Positions 1-9,229 are shown, numbered from the stretch's first letter. The stretch is DNA of 64,000 bases from Noviherbaspirillum autotrophicum (GCF_000818395.1 NZ_JWJG01000028.1:3081021-3145020); one strand, 5' to 3'. Program-made: numbers and translations. Notes: a model not told the origin generated them from the letters alone.

Positions 1-90
1 TGCCTTCTTCGGAGCGGCTTCCTTCTTGGCTGCTGCCGGCTTCTTCGCCGGGGCTGCTTTCTTAGCAGCCGGTTTCTTTGCTGTTGCCAT
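1..90 (-). CDS. Histone H1-like alanine/lysine-rich DNA-binding protein, N-terminal part
   Basis: The gene starts at position 90 on the minus strand and runs off the left edge of the window, so only about 30 residues are visible. They read MATAKKPAAKKAAPAKKPAA and continue in the same style: alternating lysine pairs, alanine and proline, as in bacterial histone H1-like proteins that bind DNA and compact the nucleoid. A good Shine-Dalgarno (GGAG, about 97-100) precedes the ATG. The first residues and the leader just before them closely resemble those of the SWIB-domain gene at 12055, so the two look like paralogues at least in this tail. Whether this copy also ends in a SWIB domain cannot be seen. 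Confidence 0.75.
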   Translation of the reverse strand, partial: MATAKKPAAKKAAPAKKPAAAKKEAAPKKA

Positions 91-363
91 TTGTTTCTCC
101 TTCACGTGATGGAAAAATTCAAACTACGAGGTTGGAAATCCTCCCGAACCATCGCGATGATCCAGGCGGATTATTCATCGGCGCAAGCAAGCTTCTGTTT
201 GCGCTAATGAATTCGGCACCAGCTGAACTGCTGCATCACCTCACCCATGCAGCACTTCAGCCTCATCTGACTACGCCTCTCTTCTTGCAGGGATCACCGC
301 CGCGCGTCGGCAGTGATGGAGGTCCAAGCCGCGCGCTCAGGAGGCGCTGCGACAGCCGTAGCC

Positions 364-392
364 AAAAAAAACGCCGGCAGCAATGCCGGCGT
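364..392 (-). terminator. Strong intrinsic terminator, minus strand
   Basis: Read on the minus strand there is a perfect 9-bp stem (ACGCCGGCA / TGCCGGCGT, four-base loop) followed directly by a run of T (the A-run 364-370 on the plus strand). It would stop leftward transcription from nrdAB, or from a separate short transcript, before the H1-like gene. Confidence 0.8.
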
Positions 393-429
393 GGGAATAC
401 TCTTTCTCAAAGACCAACAGGTTTTTCAG

Positions 430-469
430 AAAAAAAGCCGCCTTGCCCGACTGGTTCGGGGTCAGCGGC
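430..469 (-). terminator. Second, weaker terminator-like hairpin, minus strand
   Basis: GCCGC (437-441) pairs with GCGGC (465-469), with a further CCG/CGG pairing inside, and seven T residues follow in the minus direction (430-436). The stem is imperfect. It lies about 200 bases downstream of the nrdB stop and upstream of the stronger terminator at 364-392. Confidence 0.45.
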
Positions 470-666
470 GATAACAGAGAAGATCGCAGATTGATTCGGT
501 ACGTTCGTCTACTGTCCATTAAATCGGTTGTAGCCCTTCAGGTTTGGCAGTCTCTTTTCGATTCGCCGATCATCCATACTGACCGGCCGCTTTGTCGACT
601 ACTGTCTCTCCAATCACCTCGCGCCATCCGGCACGAGAGCCTGGAACACCTGGCTGTCACTTCTTC

Positions 667-1788
667 TTAATCCCAGCTCAGTGCGCCACCGGTTTGGTAT
701 TCGATCACACGAGTCTCAAAGAAGTTGCGTTCTTTTTTCAGATCGATCATCTCGCTCATCCACGGGAAGGGATTCTCTTCCTGGGGGAACATCGGATCGA
801 GACCGATCTGCTGCGCGCGACGATTTGCGATGAATCGCAAGTACCCTTTGAACATCGGCGCATTCAAACCAAGCACTCCACGCGGCATTGTATCCTCAGC
901 GTAGCGATATTCCAACTCCACCGCGCGCAAAAACAACGATTTGATCTCCTCGCGAAATTCAGCAGTCCACAGATGCGGGTTCTCCAGCTTGATCGTGTTG
1001 ATCAGATCGATCCCGAAATTGCAGTGCATCGATTCGTCGCGCAGGATGTACTGATACTGCTCTGCTGCGCCCATCATCTTGTTCTGCCGGCCCAACGCAA
1101 GGATCTGTGTGAAGCCAACGTAGAAGAACAATCCTTCCATCAGGCATGCGAACACGATCAGCGAACGCAGCAGCGTCTGGTCCGCTTCGAGCGTGCCGGT
1201 CTTGAACTCGGGGTTGGTCAGCACGTCGATGAACGGGATCAGGAATTCGTCCTTGTCGCGGATCGATGCGATCTCGTGATAGGCGTTGAAGATCTCCGAC
1301 TCGTCCAGGCCGAGCGACTCGACGATGTACTGGTAGGCATGCGTGTGGATCGCTTCCTCGAACGCCTGGCGCAGCAGGTACTGGCGGCACTCCGGCGCCG
1401 TGATGTGGCGGTAGGTGCCGAGCACGATATTGTTGGCGGCCAGCGAGTCGGCGGTGACGAAGAAGCCGAGGTTGCGCTTGATGATGCGGCGCTCGTCTTC
1501 GGTCAGGCCGCTCGGATTTTTCCACAGCTCGATGTCGCGCTGCATGTTGATTTCCTGCGGCATCCAGTGGTTGGCGCAGCCGGCCAGGTACTTGTCCCAG
1601 GCCCACTTGTATTTGAAGGGGACGAGCTGATTGACGTCGGTCTGGCCGTTGATGATGCGCTTGTCGGCGGCGTTGACGCGCCGCGCCTCGCCGCCGGCGA
1701 TGACTTCTTCCCGCGCGGCGGCGAGCGCCGGCTGCGGGGCAGGTGTGGATTTGGCTGCAGGGTTGATTTCGTCGTCCCAACTGAGCAT
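667..1788 (-). CDS. nrdB: Class Ia ribonucleoside-diphosphate reductase, beta subunit (R2)
   Basis: This subunit holds the diiron-tyrosyl radical that drives reduction of ribonucleotides to deoxyribonucleotides in the cytoplasm. The 373-residue length fits class Ia R2 (E. coli 376). With the start chosen here the metal ligands fall as D114, E145, H148, E218, E252 and H255, with the same spacings as the E. coli ligands, and the radical tyrosine is Y152 (E-A-I-H-T-H-A-Y). The C-terminal tail (about residues 350-373) is the segment that docks on R1. I chose the ATG at 1788 (MLSWDDEI) because AGGAAG precedes it; an in-frame ATG 25 codons upstream adds residues with no family likeness. It follows nrdA by 104 bases and is probably cotranscribed. 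Confidence 0.97.
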   Translation of the reverse strand: MLSWDDEINPAAKSTPAPQPALAAAREEVIAGGEARRVNAADKRIINGQTDVNQLVPFKYKWAWDKYLAGCANHWMPQEINMQRDIELWKNPSGLTEDERRIIKRNLGFFVTADSLAANNIVLGTYRHITAPECRQYLLRQAFEEAIHTHAYQYIVESLGLDESEIFNAYHEIASIRDKDEFLIPFIDVLTNPEFKTGTLEADQTLLRSLIVFACLMEGLFFYVGFTQILALGRQNKMMGAAEQYQYILRDESMHCNFGIDLINTIKLENPHLWTAEFREEIKSLFLRAVELEYRYAEDTMPRGVLGLNAPMFKGYLRFIANRRAQQIGLDPMFPQEENPFPWMSEMIDLKKERNFFETRVIEYQTGGALSWD

Positions 1789-1892
1789 GGTCTTCTTCCT
1801 TACTGGGTATTGTAGTTGCAGTTGCGCGATGCGCAAGGCATTGGGCAAGGTCCGACGCGGCATCCTGCGCCGCGTCGGTTCATCGCGTCAGA

Positions 1893-4811
1893 TCACTGGC
1901 AGGCTTCGCACTCTTCGAAGCCGGGATCGCCCGGTCGCAGCATGCAGGCCGGACCGGCGACGTCGTCGGCAGAGGCGGCGACTGCAACCGGTGCGGCGGC
2001 AGCGACGTCGACGCCCATGCCACCGGCGGACACGGCGTTGAGCGCGCCAGCCTTGGTGGTCGACTTCTCCGCATGGGTCGCGCCGATGGTGCGCAGGTAG
2101 TAGGTCGTCTTCAAGCCGCGCACCCATGCCAGCTTGTAGGTTTCGTCGAGCTTCTTGCCGGAGGCACCGGCCATGTAGATGTTCAACGATTGCGCCTGAT
2201 CAATCCATTTCTGGCGACGCGAAGCCGCTTCCACCAGCCACTTCGGATCGACCTCGAACGCCGTGGCGTAGATGTCGCGCAGGTCTTGCGGGATGCGATC
2301 GATCTTCGCCAGGCTGCCGTCAAAATACTTCAGGTCGGCGACCATCACTTCATCCCACAGGCCGCGCGCCTTCAGGTCGCGCACCAGGTGTTCGTTGATC
2401 TCGGTAAATTCGCCGGACAGGTTCGACTTCACATATAGGTTCTGGTACGTCGGCTCGATGCAGGCGGACACGTCGATGATGTTGGAAATCGTCGCCGTCG
2501 GCGCGATCGCCACGCAGTTCGAGTTGCGCATGCCGTATTCCTTGATGCGGGCGCGCAGCGCGGTCCAGTCCATGCTCTCGGAGGTGTCGACTTCCAGGTA
2601 GCCGCCGCGTTCTTCGGCCAGCAACCTGAGGGAATCCTGCGGCAGGATGCCGCGATCCCACAGCGAACCGCGATAAGAGCTGTAGCGGCCGCGCTCTTGT
2701 GCCAGTTCGGTCGATGCCCAGTAGGCGTAGTAGCAGACCGCTTCCATCGAGCGGTCGGCGAACTCGACCGCATCCATCGATGCGTACGGAATGCGCATCA
2801 TGTGCAGGCAATCCTGAAAGCCCATGATGCCCATGCCGACCGGACGGTGGCGCAGGTTGGAGTCGCGCGCCTTCTTCACCGCGTAGTAGTTGATGTCGAT
2901 CACGTTATCCAGCATGCGCATCGCAGTGCGGATGGTTTTCTGCAGCTTGGCGTGGTCGAGCTTGCCGTCTTTCATGTGGGCCGGCAGGTTCACCGAACCG
3001 AGGTTGCAGACGGCGATCTCGGAGTCGTTGGTATTGAGTGTAATCTCGGTGCACAGGTTGGAGCTGTGGACCACGCCGACGTGCTGCTGCGGGGAACGGA
3101 TATTGCACGGATCCTTGAACGTGATCCATGGATGGCCGGTCTCGAACAGCATCGACAGCATCTTGCGCCACAGGTCCATGGCCTGCACCTTCTTATATAG
3201 CTTGAGCTCGCCGCGGGCAGCCTTCGCTTCATAGCCGGTATACGCTTCCTCGAACGCACGGCCGAACTTGTCGTGCAGGTCCGGCACGTCAGAAGGCGAG
3301 AACAGGGTCCACTCGCCCTTTTCCATCACGCGCTTCATGAACAGGTCCGGAATCCAGTTCGCGGTATTCATGTCGTGGGTGCGGCGGCGGTCGTCGCCGG
3401 TGTTCTTGCGCAGGTCGAGGAATTCCTCGATATCCATGTGCCAGGTTTCCAAATAGGCACAGACCGCGCCCTTGCGCTTGCCGCCCTGATTCACTGCCAC
3501 CGCGGTGTCGTTCACCACTTTCAGGAACGGCACCACGCCCTGCGACTTGCCGTTGGTACCCTTGATATGGGCGCCGAGCGCGCGCACCGGGGTCCAGTCG
3601 TTGCCGAGGCCGCCGGCGAACTTGGCCAGCAAGGCGTTTTCCTTGATCGCTTCGTAGATGCCGTCGAGGTCGTCCGACACCGTCGTCAGGTAGCAGGACG
3701 ACAGCTGCGAGCGCTGCGTGCCGGAATTGAACAGGGTCGGGGTCGAGCTCATGAAGTCGAACGAGGACAGCAGATTGTAGAACTCGATGGTGCGCGCTTC
3801 GCGGTCGATTTCGTTCAAGGCCAAACCCATCGCGACACGCATGTAGAACGCTTGCGGCATTTCGATGCGGGTGCCGTCGATATGCAGGAAGTAGCGGTCG
3901 TACAGCGTCTGCAGGCCGAGGTAGCCGAACTGCAGGTCGCGTTCCGGCTTCAATGCCTCGGCCAGCCGCGCCAGGTCATACTGCGCCAGCTTGGCATCGA
4001 GCAGGCCGGCATCGATACCTTTCTTGATGTATTTCGGGAAGTAATCAATATAGTGTTGCTGCGCATCGGCTTGCGCGACTTCCTGGCCGAATACTTCCTT
4101 GCGGATGGTGTGCATCAACAGGCGCGCGGTGACCTTGCTGTAGGCCGGGTCCTTTTCCATCAGCGCGCGCGCCGCCAGGATGGCGGACTTGTGCAGTTCC
4201 TCGACCGGCACGCCGTCATACAAATTCTTGACGGTCTCGGCCAGGATCGCTTCGGCGTCGACGTGCTTTTCCAGGCCGACGCAAGCGGCGGTGATCAGGT
4301 CGCGCACCTGGTTCAGGTCGAGCAGTCGGCGCTCGCCGTTTTCAGTCACGTGCAGCTGCGGGGCATCGGCAGTCTTGGTGGATTGCTGCTGCGCACGCTC
4401 TTCCATGCGCTTGGCGCGATACAGCACATAGGCGCGGGCGACATCATGCTCGCCGGAGCGCATCAGCGCCAGCTCGACCTGGTCCTGCACGTCTTCGATA
4501 TGGACGGTGCCGCCGGCCGGTTGACGGCGCACCAGCGCGGCAACCACGTTGGCAGTCAACTGCTCGACCAGTTCGCGCACGCGGGCGGACGCCGCGCCCT
4601 GCCCGCCGTTCACGGCAAGGAATGCCTTGGTGACCGCGATCGAAATCTTGGAAGGCTCAAAGCCGACGACGGCGCCGTTGCGCCGGATGACCTTGTAATC
4701 GCCTAAGCCAACGGACAGGTTCGCCGTTGCAGCGGACGTGCCGCCGCCATGCGCAGGCACCATGCCGAAATCGCCGGGGGATTTGAGAGAAGCTTCCTGA
4801 GTAGAGTGCAT
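1893..4811 (-). CDS. nrdA: Class Ia ribonucleoside-diphosphate reductase, alpha subunit (R1)
   Basis: This is the catalytic subunit that reduces NDPs to dNDPs with NrdB. It has 972 residues, longer than E. coli NrdA (761), mainly through an extended N-terminus. An ATP-cone (about 38-134) is the likely dATP/ATP activity switch. Active-site cysteines are visible: C373 (SSCYL), C587 and E589 (NLCTE) and C602 (CNLGS). A Tyr-Tyr pair for radical transfer lies in KTTYYLR near residue 920. The C-terminus ends ECEACQ, whose C968 and C971 would pass electrons from thioredoxin or glutaredoxin. It is transcribed from a promoter carrying two NrdR boxes, with nrdB downstream. Confidence 0.97.
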   Translation of the reverse strand: MHSTQEASLKSPGDFGMVPAHGGGTSAATANLSVGLGDYKVIRRNGAVVGFEPSKISIAVTKAFLAVNGGQGAASARVRELVEQLTANVVAALVRRQPAGGTVHIEDVQDQVELALMRSGEHDVARAYVLYRAKRMEERAQQQSTKTADAPQLHVTENGERRLLDLNQVRDLITAACVGLEKHVDAEAILAETVKNLYDGVPVEELHKSAILAARALMEKDPAYSKVTARLLMHTIRKEVFGQEVAQADAQQHYIDYFPKYIKKGIDAGLLDAKLAQYDLARLAEALKPERDLQFGYLGLQTLYDRYFLHIDGTRIEMPQAFYMRVAMGLALNEIDREARTIEFYNLLSSFDFMSSTPTLFNSGTQRSQLSSCYLTTVSDDLDGIYEAIKENALLAKFAGGLGNDWTPVRALGAHIKGTNGKSQGVVPFLKVVNDTAVAVNQGGKRKGAVCAYLETWHMDIEEFLDLRKNTGDDRRRTHDMNTANWIPDLFMKRVMEKGEWTLFSPSDVPDLHDKFGRAFEEAYTGYEAKAARGELKLYKKVQAMDLWRKMLSMLFETGHPWITFKDPCNIRSPQQHVGVVHSSNLCTEITLNTNDSEIAVCNLGSVNLPAHMKDGKLDHAKLQKTIRTAMRMLDNVIDINYYAVKKARDSNLRHRPVGMGIMGFQDCLHMMRIPYASMDAVEFADRSMEAVCYYAYWASTELAQERGRYSSYRGSLWDRGILPQDSLRLLAEERGGYLEVDTSESMDWTALRARIKEYGMRNSNCVAIAPTATISNIIDVSACIEPTYQNLYVKSNLSGEFTEINEHLVRDLKARGLWDEVMVADLKYFDGSLAKIDRIPQDLRDIYATAFEVDPKWLVEAASRRQKWIDQAQSLNIYMAGASGKKLDETYKLAWVRGLKTTYYLRTIGATHAEKSTTKAGALNAVSAGGMGVDVAAAAPVAVAASADDVAGPACMLRPGDPGFEECEACQ

Positions 4812-5045
4812 CTAGCCTCCTAACTGTGTCGCGGCAGCGTTTATGCTGCTCATGTTTATTAATTAGAACGCCCGGTCCAACCGGGGTTCACGGATTCAAC
4901 GACAGCGCCGCGCCACCTGCCGCATAAACAGCACATGGCCTGACGTCCATCTGAAAGGGAGAGCCGTTCACTGCCCGCCCAACATGACACTTGTCTTTAT
5001 ATTGAGAACCGCCTGAACAGCCCACGTAGTGGGGCAATCGCAGTG

Positions 5046-5092
5046 ACACTAGATGTAGTGGTTCACAGCGCGATTGACACTAATTCTAGTGC
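5046..5092. promoter_or_regulatory. Pair of NrdR boxes upstream of nrdAB
   Basis: Two similar near-palindromes, ACACTAGATGTAGTGG (5046-5061) and ACACTAATTCTAGTGC (5077-5092), start exactly 31 bp apart, about three helical turns. This matches the known pattern for NrdR, the ATP-cone repressor of ribonucleotide reductase genes: two roughly 16-bp boxes related to acaCwAtATaTwGtgt with 30-32 bp spacing. The box nearest ampD overlaps the proposed nrdA -10, so bound NrdR would block RNA polymerase. nrdR itself is not in the window. Confidence 0.85.
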
Positions 5093-5111
5093 CAGCACTT
5101 CAAGGATGCAA
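5083..5111 (-). promoter_or_regulatory. Sigma-70 promoter for nrdAB
   Basis: On the minus strand TTGCAT (5106-5111) is followed after 17 bp by TAGAAT (5083-5088), a good sigma-70 promoter with expected start near 5076. The -10 hexamer lies inside the distal NrdR box. The roughly 265-base leader before nrdA (4812-5076) shows no clear structure to me. Confidence 0.7.
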
Positions 5112-5165
5112 TATCTTTTTTACTTGATCTGCAACAAATTTTCCTGTTGCAAAGTACTTGACTTT

Positions 5166-5768
5166 TTAGTCGACGAAAGGAAAGCGCAGTGAGGATGTCT
5201 CGCGAGCGTTACATGACTCTTTTTGAATCAAGGACTTGCGGTAGCGAGCCCAGTCGAAGAAGGGACCCGGGTCGGTCTTGCGGCCCGGCGCGATGTACTC
5301 GTGTCCGGAGACGTCGGTAATCGGGTAACGCTGGCGCAGCGCCTCGGTCAGCGCCGCCAGCGCATCGTATTGAGGTGGCTCGAACGGGTCGAAGTCGGTG
5401 CCTTCCAGCTCGATCCCGATAGAGAAATCGTTGCACCGCTCGCGCCCGCAAAATGAAGATGCGCCGGCATGCCAGGCACGATCGTTGGCGGACACGAACT
5501 GGATCACGGATCCGTCGCGCCGGATCAGAAAATGCGCGGAGACCTTCATTCCGCGCAAGCGGTCGAAATAGGGATGCGCGTCGCAGTCGAGCCGGTTGCC
5601 GAACAGGTCGGCGATATACGGGCCGCCAAACTCCCCGGGTGGAAGGCTGATGTTATGGATCACCAGCAGATCGATCGCGGCGCCCTCGGCGCGCTGGTCG
5701 AAGTTCGGCGACGGCATGCGCTCTGCGCCGCTGGCCCAGCCATCGGCATCTATCTCAAATCGGATCAT
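5166..5768 (-). CDS. ampD: 1,6-anhydro-N-acetylmuramyl-L-alanine amidase AmpD
   Basis: AmpD is a cytoplasmic zinc amidase that removes the peptide from anhydromuropeptides during cell-wall recycling; losing it induces AmpC beta-lactamase in species with AmpR. The 200-residue sequence is an amidase_2 domain almost throughout. Putative zinc ligands are H38 (VIHN), H156 (GHEY) and D166 (TDPG), with K164 and E120 near the active site. No signal peptide is visible, as expected. The ATG overlaps the pilR stop by four bases (ATGA), so it is the last gene of the pilS-pilR operon and translationally coupled to it, a common order in Burkholderiales. The last 20 or so residues after RYRKSL are not conserved. 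Confidence 0.93.
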   Translation of the reverse strand: MIRFEIDADGWASGAERMPSPNFDQRAEGAAIDLLVIHNISLPPGEFGGPYIADLFGNRLDCDAHPYFDRLRGMKVSAHFLIRRDGSVIQFVSANDRAWHAGASSFCGRERCNDFSIGIELEGTDFDPFEPPQYDALAALTEALRQRYPITDVSGHEYIAPGRKTDPGPFFDWARYRKSLIQKESCNARETSSLRFPFVD

Positions 5769-7222
5769 GAATCGGGCTCGTGAATCGACAGGCGCTGCAT
5801 GCGGTAACGCAGCTGGCGGAAGCTGATTCCCAGGAGCTCGGCTGCCTGGGTACGGTTGAAATGGGTTTTCTCGAGCGCGCGCCGGATGATGTCGCGCTCC
5901 ACGTTATCCAGGTGTTCCGGCAGCGAGCGCGGCAATTCCCCGTCGTCACCGGCGGTACGTGCCGGCGGCACAGCCGGTGCCGCCTGCTCTGGGGCCATCT
6001 CGTCCTGCACCTTGTCCTTCGGCGTCTGCGGCGGCTGCGTTGTCAGTGCGTGCGCGGCCGGTGCGACGGCTTTCAGCGCAAGGTCGGCTACCTCGATCAC
6101 GCCGTCATTGGCGAAAGCCAGCGCGCGCTCGAGAATGTTTTCCAGTTCGCGCACGTTGCCCGGAAAGGAATAGGAACGCAGCGCCGCCAGCGCCTGCGGC
6201 GTGAGGATGACCTTGCTGTCCGGCGGCACAAGCCGTTCGAGAATGGTATCGGCCAGCAGGCCGATGTCGTCGAGCCGTTCGCGCAGCGGCGGCAGGCGCA
6301 GTTCGATCACGTTCAGGCGGTAGAACAAGTCTTGCCGGAACTGTCCCTTTTCGACGCATTCGGCCAGGTTCTGATGGGTTGCGCTGACGAGCCGCACGTC
6401 GACCGGCTCCTCCACCGTCGCGCCCACCTTGCGCACGCGGCGCTCCTGGATTGCGCGCAACAGCTTGACCTGCATCGGCAGCGGCAGGTCGGCGACTTCG
6501 TCGAGCATTAGCGTGCCGCCGTTTGCCGCCTGGAAAAAGCCGTCGCGATCGTCGTTCGCCCCGGTAAACGCGCCCTTGCGGTAGCCGAAGAACTCGGCTT
6601 CCATCAACGCTTCCGGAATCGCTCCGCAATTGACAGCGATAAATGGCTTGTCGGCGCGCGCGCTGTGCGCGTGAATGTCACGCGCGGCGAGTTCCTTGCC
6701 GCTGCCGGATTCGCCGGTAATCGCCACCGGCGCCATGCTGCGCGCCAAGCGCGCGATCTGCGCGCGCAAGTCCTGCATTGCAGCCGACTGTCCGATCAGG
6801 CGCGATGCGCACGCCGCGGGCTGCGCGCCAACATCATGGCTGCCGCCGTCGGTTCTGTGCATGCGCAGCGCCGACTGTACCATCAGGCGCAACTGGTCGA
6901 GCCCGACCGGCTTGGACAGGTAGTCGAACGCGCCAGCCTTCAATGCCGCCACCGCGTTTTCGGCACTGCCGAACGCCGTGATCACGGCAATCGGCGTGCT
7001 CTTGCAGGTCGCGCTCACCTCCCGCACCAGCTCGATGCCCAACCCGTCGGGCAGGCGCATGTCGGTCAGCACCAGCGCGTAGTCGTTGCGCGCCAGGTGC
7101 TCGCGTGCCGCAAACAGACAATCCGCGCAATCGACGTCGAGCCCCATCCGCACGAGCGTAATTTCCAGCAACTCGCGCAGGTCGGATTCGTCATCGACGA
7201 CGAGGATTCGGGGTGCAGTCAT
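5765..7222 (-). CDS. pilR: Type IV pilus response regulator PilR (NtrC family)
   Basis: This sigma-54-dependent activator turns on pilin (pilA) transcription when phosphorylated by PilS. Domain order: receiver (about 1-120, phospho-acceptor D54 in LTDMRLP), AAA+ domain (about 142-380) with Walker A GESGSGKE (170-177) and the sigma-54 contact loop GAFTGA (217-222), a low-complexity Ala/Pro linker, and a Fis-type helix-turn-helix (about 448-485, NRTQAAELLGI). The 485-residue length is slightly above the usual 445-465 because of the linker. It lies 30 bases after pilS and overlaps ampD. pilA is not in the window; pilB-pilC-pilD lie 15 kb away. Confidence 0.93.
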   Translation of the reverse strand: MTAPRILVVDDESDLRELLEITLVRMGLDVDCADCLFAAREHLARNDYALVLTDMRLPDGLGIELVREVSATCKSTPIAVITAFGSAENAVAALKAGAFDYLSKPVGLDQLRLMVQSALRMHRTDGGSHDVGAQPAACASRLIGQSAAMQDLRAQIARLARSMAPVAITGESGSGKELAARDIHAHSARADKPFIAVNCGAIPEALMEAEFFGYRKGAFTGANDDRDGFFQAANGGTLMLDEVADLPLPMQVKLLRAIQERRVRKVGATVEEPVDVRLVSATHQNLAECVEKGQFRQDLFYRLNVIELRLPPLRERLDDIGLLADTILERLVPPDSKVILTPQALAALRSYSFPGNVRELENILERALAFANDGVIEVADLALKAVAPAAHALTTQPPQTPKDKVQDEMAPEQAAPAVPPARTAGDDGELPRSLPEHLDNVERDIIRRALEKTHFNRTQAAELLGISFRQLRYRMQRLSIHEPDS

Positions 7223-7252
7223 GGCAGCAGCCTTGTTATTTGCTCAAAAAAC

Positions 7253-8962
7253 TCAGTACGGCTCTTGCGCCGCAAACGTGATCACGAACCGTCCGCTCGG
7301 CTCGTCCGTGCCGTCGCTCGACATATCCATCCGATATTCGTAATCGAGCATCGCATCGTTATTCAAGCACAATTCGCGCGCCACGTAGAGCCCCAACCCG
7401 GTTCCCTTGCTGGAAGTGGTGTAAAAAGGCTCGAACAGATGCGCGCGCACTTCCGGCGTAATTGCGGGCCCGTCATCCTGGACATGCAGCTCGAGTCGGT
7501 TCGTGTCCGGTAGCAGCGCCTGGATGCGGATGCTGCCGGGGCTGCCGCTGGCATACCGCAGTGCGTTCGCCAGCAGGTTTCCGAGTACTTCGCGCAAATG
7601 CAGGGGATCGAAACGCACCTGGTAAGCCGCCACGTCGCCGAGCTCGATCATGCCCGGTGCAATCGCATGGGTTTCCTGGAATTCGTCGAGCAGTTCCGCG
7701 AGAAACGGTGCCAGCTTCAACGGGCCGGTATGCGATTGCGCCTTGCGCGACAACTTGAGAATATCCTCGATCATCCGGTTCAGCCGGATCACGTTGTCAC
7801 CTACGATCTTCAACAGGCGCATTTGTGCCGGATCGGTAATGTCTTCCTTGAGCAGGGATGCGGCATGGGAAATAGCCGACAGCGGATTGCGCACCTCATG
7901 TGCAATGCTAGCCGTCAGGCGCCCCATCGAGGCCAGCTTCAGCTGCTGTGCCTGGTTCTCGATTTCTGTCACGTCCTGCAAGAAAATGACGGCCCGTTGT
8001 TCCGTCAGCCCCGCAATTTCCACTGGAACAAACCGCAGCTTCAAGTGCGTCACCGGCTCGCGACGCACATGGCGCGGCAAGGTGCGTCCCTGCAGTGATG
8101 CGATGTCTTCTCCGGACTTGACCATGACAAAGACCGACGACGCGGCATTGCCGGCCCCATGCGCACGGATCTGATCGAGCCAGGCCGAATAGGCGTCGGC
8201 AACCGGCGCCAATGACGGCAGATCGCTCAATCTGAACTGCGGCTGGCCGTGCGCCACCGGCAAGCCGAGCATGCGCTCCACCGACGGATTGCCGGCGAAA
8301 ACCTGGGTATCGGGTCCAACGACCAAAATGCCGTCGCCCATGTCTGCAATGACGAGGCGGTTGATCGCTTCCTGCAGCTGCAGCTCGCGCCCGCGCTGTA
8401 CAGCCAGCCGCTCCTGCTTGATCAGCTTGGCAGCGAGGCGATTGATCAGATAGATTGCAGCAAAGAATGCTGCACCGTACAAACCGGCACGGGATGGCGA
8501 AGCATCGGGAATCGAATTCAACAGCTCGTAGCCGCTCTCCGTCAGCAAGACCAGGGTAACAATGGAAACGAAGAATAGCGCCGGCACTATCGGCATGAGG
8601 ATCGCGCAGCCGGCCAGAGGGAACAGGTAAAGAATGGCTAGCCCGCTTTTCACACCGCCGGCGACGACATAGAGCAGCGAAATCGCGCCGATGTCGACCA
8701 CCAGCTGCGCCACCAGTTGCAGCGTAAAGCGCGCGCGCGTATAGACCGACAGCAGGGAAAAACCGGTCGCCAGCACCAGATAGGCGAAGCAGATCTTCCA
8801 ATCGAGCAGTGCATTCCTGCTGGCGGCATTGCTGACCGCATCAAAGCCCAAATAGGCCAGCAGGACGAGCGCGATGACGATGCGCGTGATGCAGAAGGTT
8901 TGCAGGGTGCGCCAGAAGGTTTCGCGCGACCGTTGGGACGGTACCTGAGCGTCGCGCATCAT
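7253..8962 (-). CDS. pilS: Type IV pilus sensor histidine kinase PilS
   Basis: Membrane histidine kinase partner of PilR. The first 180 residues contain about six hydrophobic segments (around 26-45, 56-74, 82-100, 107-125, 126-141, 160-177), typical of PilS, which senses pilin in the inner membrane. A PAS-like region (about 195-335) leads to a dimerisation/phospho-acceptor domain with H355 (SIAHEVRNP) and an HATPase domain with GTGLGLYV near residue 525. Length 569, close to PilS of other proteobacteria. The start offers two adjacent ATGs (8962, 8959); I used the outer one. It follows the PP0621-family gene by 39 bases. Confidence 0.92.
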   Translation of the reverse strand: MMRDAQVPSQRSRETFWRTLQTFCITRIVIALVLLAYLGFDAVSNAASRNALLDWKICFAYLVLATGFSLLSVYTRARFTLQLVAQLVVDIGAISLLYVVAGGVKSGLAILYLFPLAGCAILMPIVPALFFVSIVTLVLLTESGYELLNSIPDASPSRAGLYGAAFFAAIYLINRLAAKLIKQERLAVQRGRELQLQEAINRLVIADMGDGILVVGPDTQVFAGNPSVERMLGLPVAHGQPQFRLSDLPSLAPVADAYSAWLDQIRAHGAGNAASSVFVMVKSGEDIASLQGRTLPRHVRREPVTHLKLRFVPVEIAGLTEQRAVIFLQDVTEIENQAQQLKLASMGRLTASIAHEVRNPLSAISHAASLLKEDITDPAQMRLLKIVGDNVIRLNRMIEDILKLSRKAQSHTGPLKLAPFLAELLDEFQETHAIAPGMIELGDVAAYQVRFDPLHLREVLGNLLANALRYASGSPGSIRIQALLPDTNRLELHVQDDGPAITPEVRAHLFEPFYTTSSKGTGLGLYVARELCLNNDAMLDYEYRMDMSSDGTDEPSGRFVITFAAQEPY

Positions 8963-9001
8963 GCCCGTGTCGCCCGCAAAGCCCGCCCCGGCATGGTGCA
9001 G

Positions 9002-9229
9002 CTAGGATGCATTCCGCAGACGATGTTCTTCACTACAATACACAGAGCCGGATGATGTCACGATCGATTCCGAAGCGGGCAGATAAACACCGCATTGCGC
9101 GCACTGGATCATTGTCTCCATACCCTTATCCGGCGCGGAGCCGGCTGCGGCCGGGCTACCCGCACTCTTCTTACCGCGCAGCAGCCAGAGTATGGCCAAT
9201 ACGACCAGCGCCCAGAGGAGCAGCTTCAT
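9002..9229 (-). CDS. PP0621-family small membrane-anchored protein
   Basis: A 75-residue protein with one N-terminal membrane helix (about 2-16), a short Gly/Ser/Ala linker and a compact C-terminal motif CAQCGVYLP followed by SGSVYCSEEH. The CxxC plus a later CxxxH suggests a small zinc-binding knuckle (inference). This layout matches the uncharacterised PP0621 family found beside pilS in many beta- and gammaproteobacteria. Its ATG overlaps the stop of the upstream CcsA-like gene by four bases. Function unknown; the position suggests a link to pilus signalling or membrane assembly. Confidence 0.75.
   Translation of the reverse strand: MKLLLWALVVLAILWLLRGKKSAGSPAAAGSAPDKGMETMIQCAQCGVYLPASESIVTSSGSVYCSEEHRLRNAS

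Larger units (their letters stand above)
91..666. other. Intergenic stretch without a recognisable gene
   Basis: About 575 bases lie between the start of the H1-like gene and the end of nrdB. The left part must carry the promoter of the H1-like gene; I could not pick a convincing -35/-10 pair. The right part holds two minus-strand terminator-like hairpins (listed separately). Open frames here have no recognisable domain, and the longest ones run through the hairpins. A 22-codon frame on the minus strand around 510-570 is not supported by anything else. Confidence 0.5.

Noticed and set aside
500-575. 22-codon minus-strand frame MDDRRIEKRLPNLKGYNRFN... behind nrdB
   Set aside because: Too short, no clear ribosome binding site and no known family; may be chance within a 3' untranslated region.
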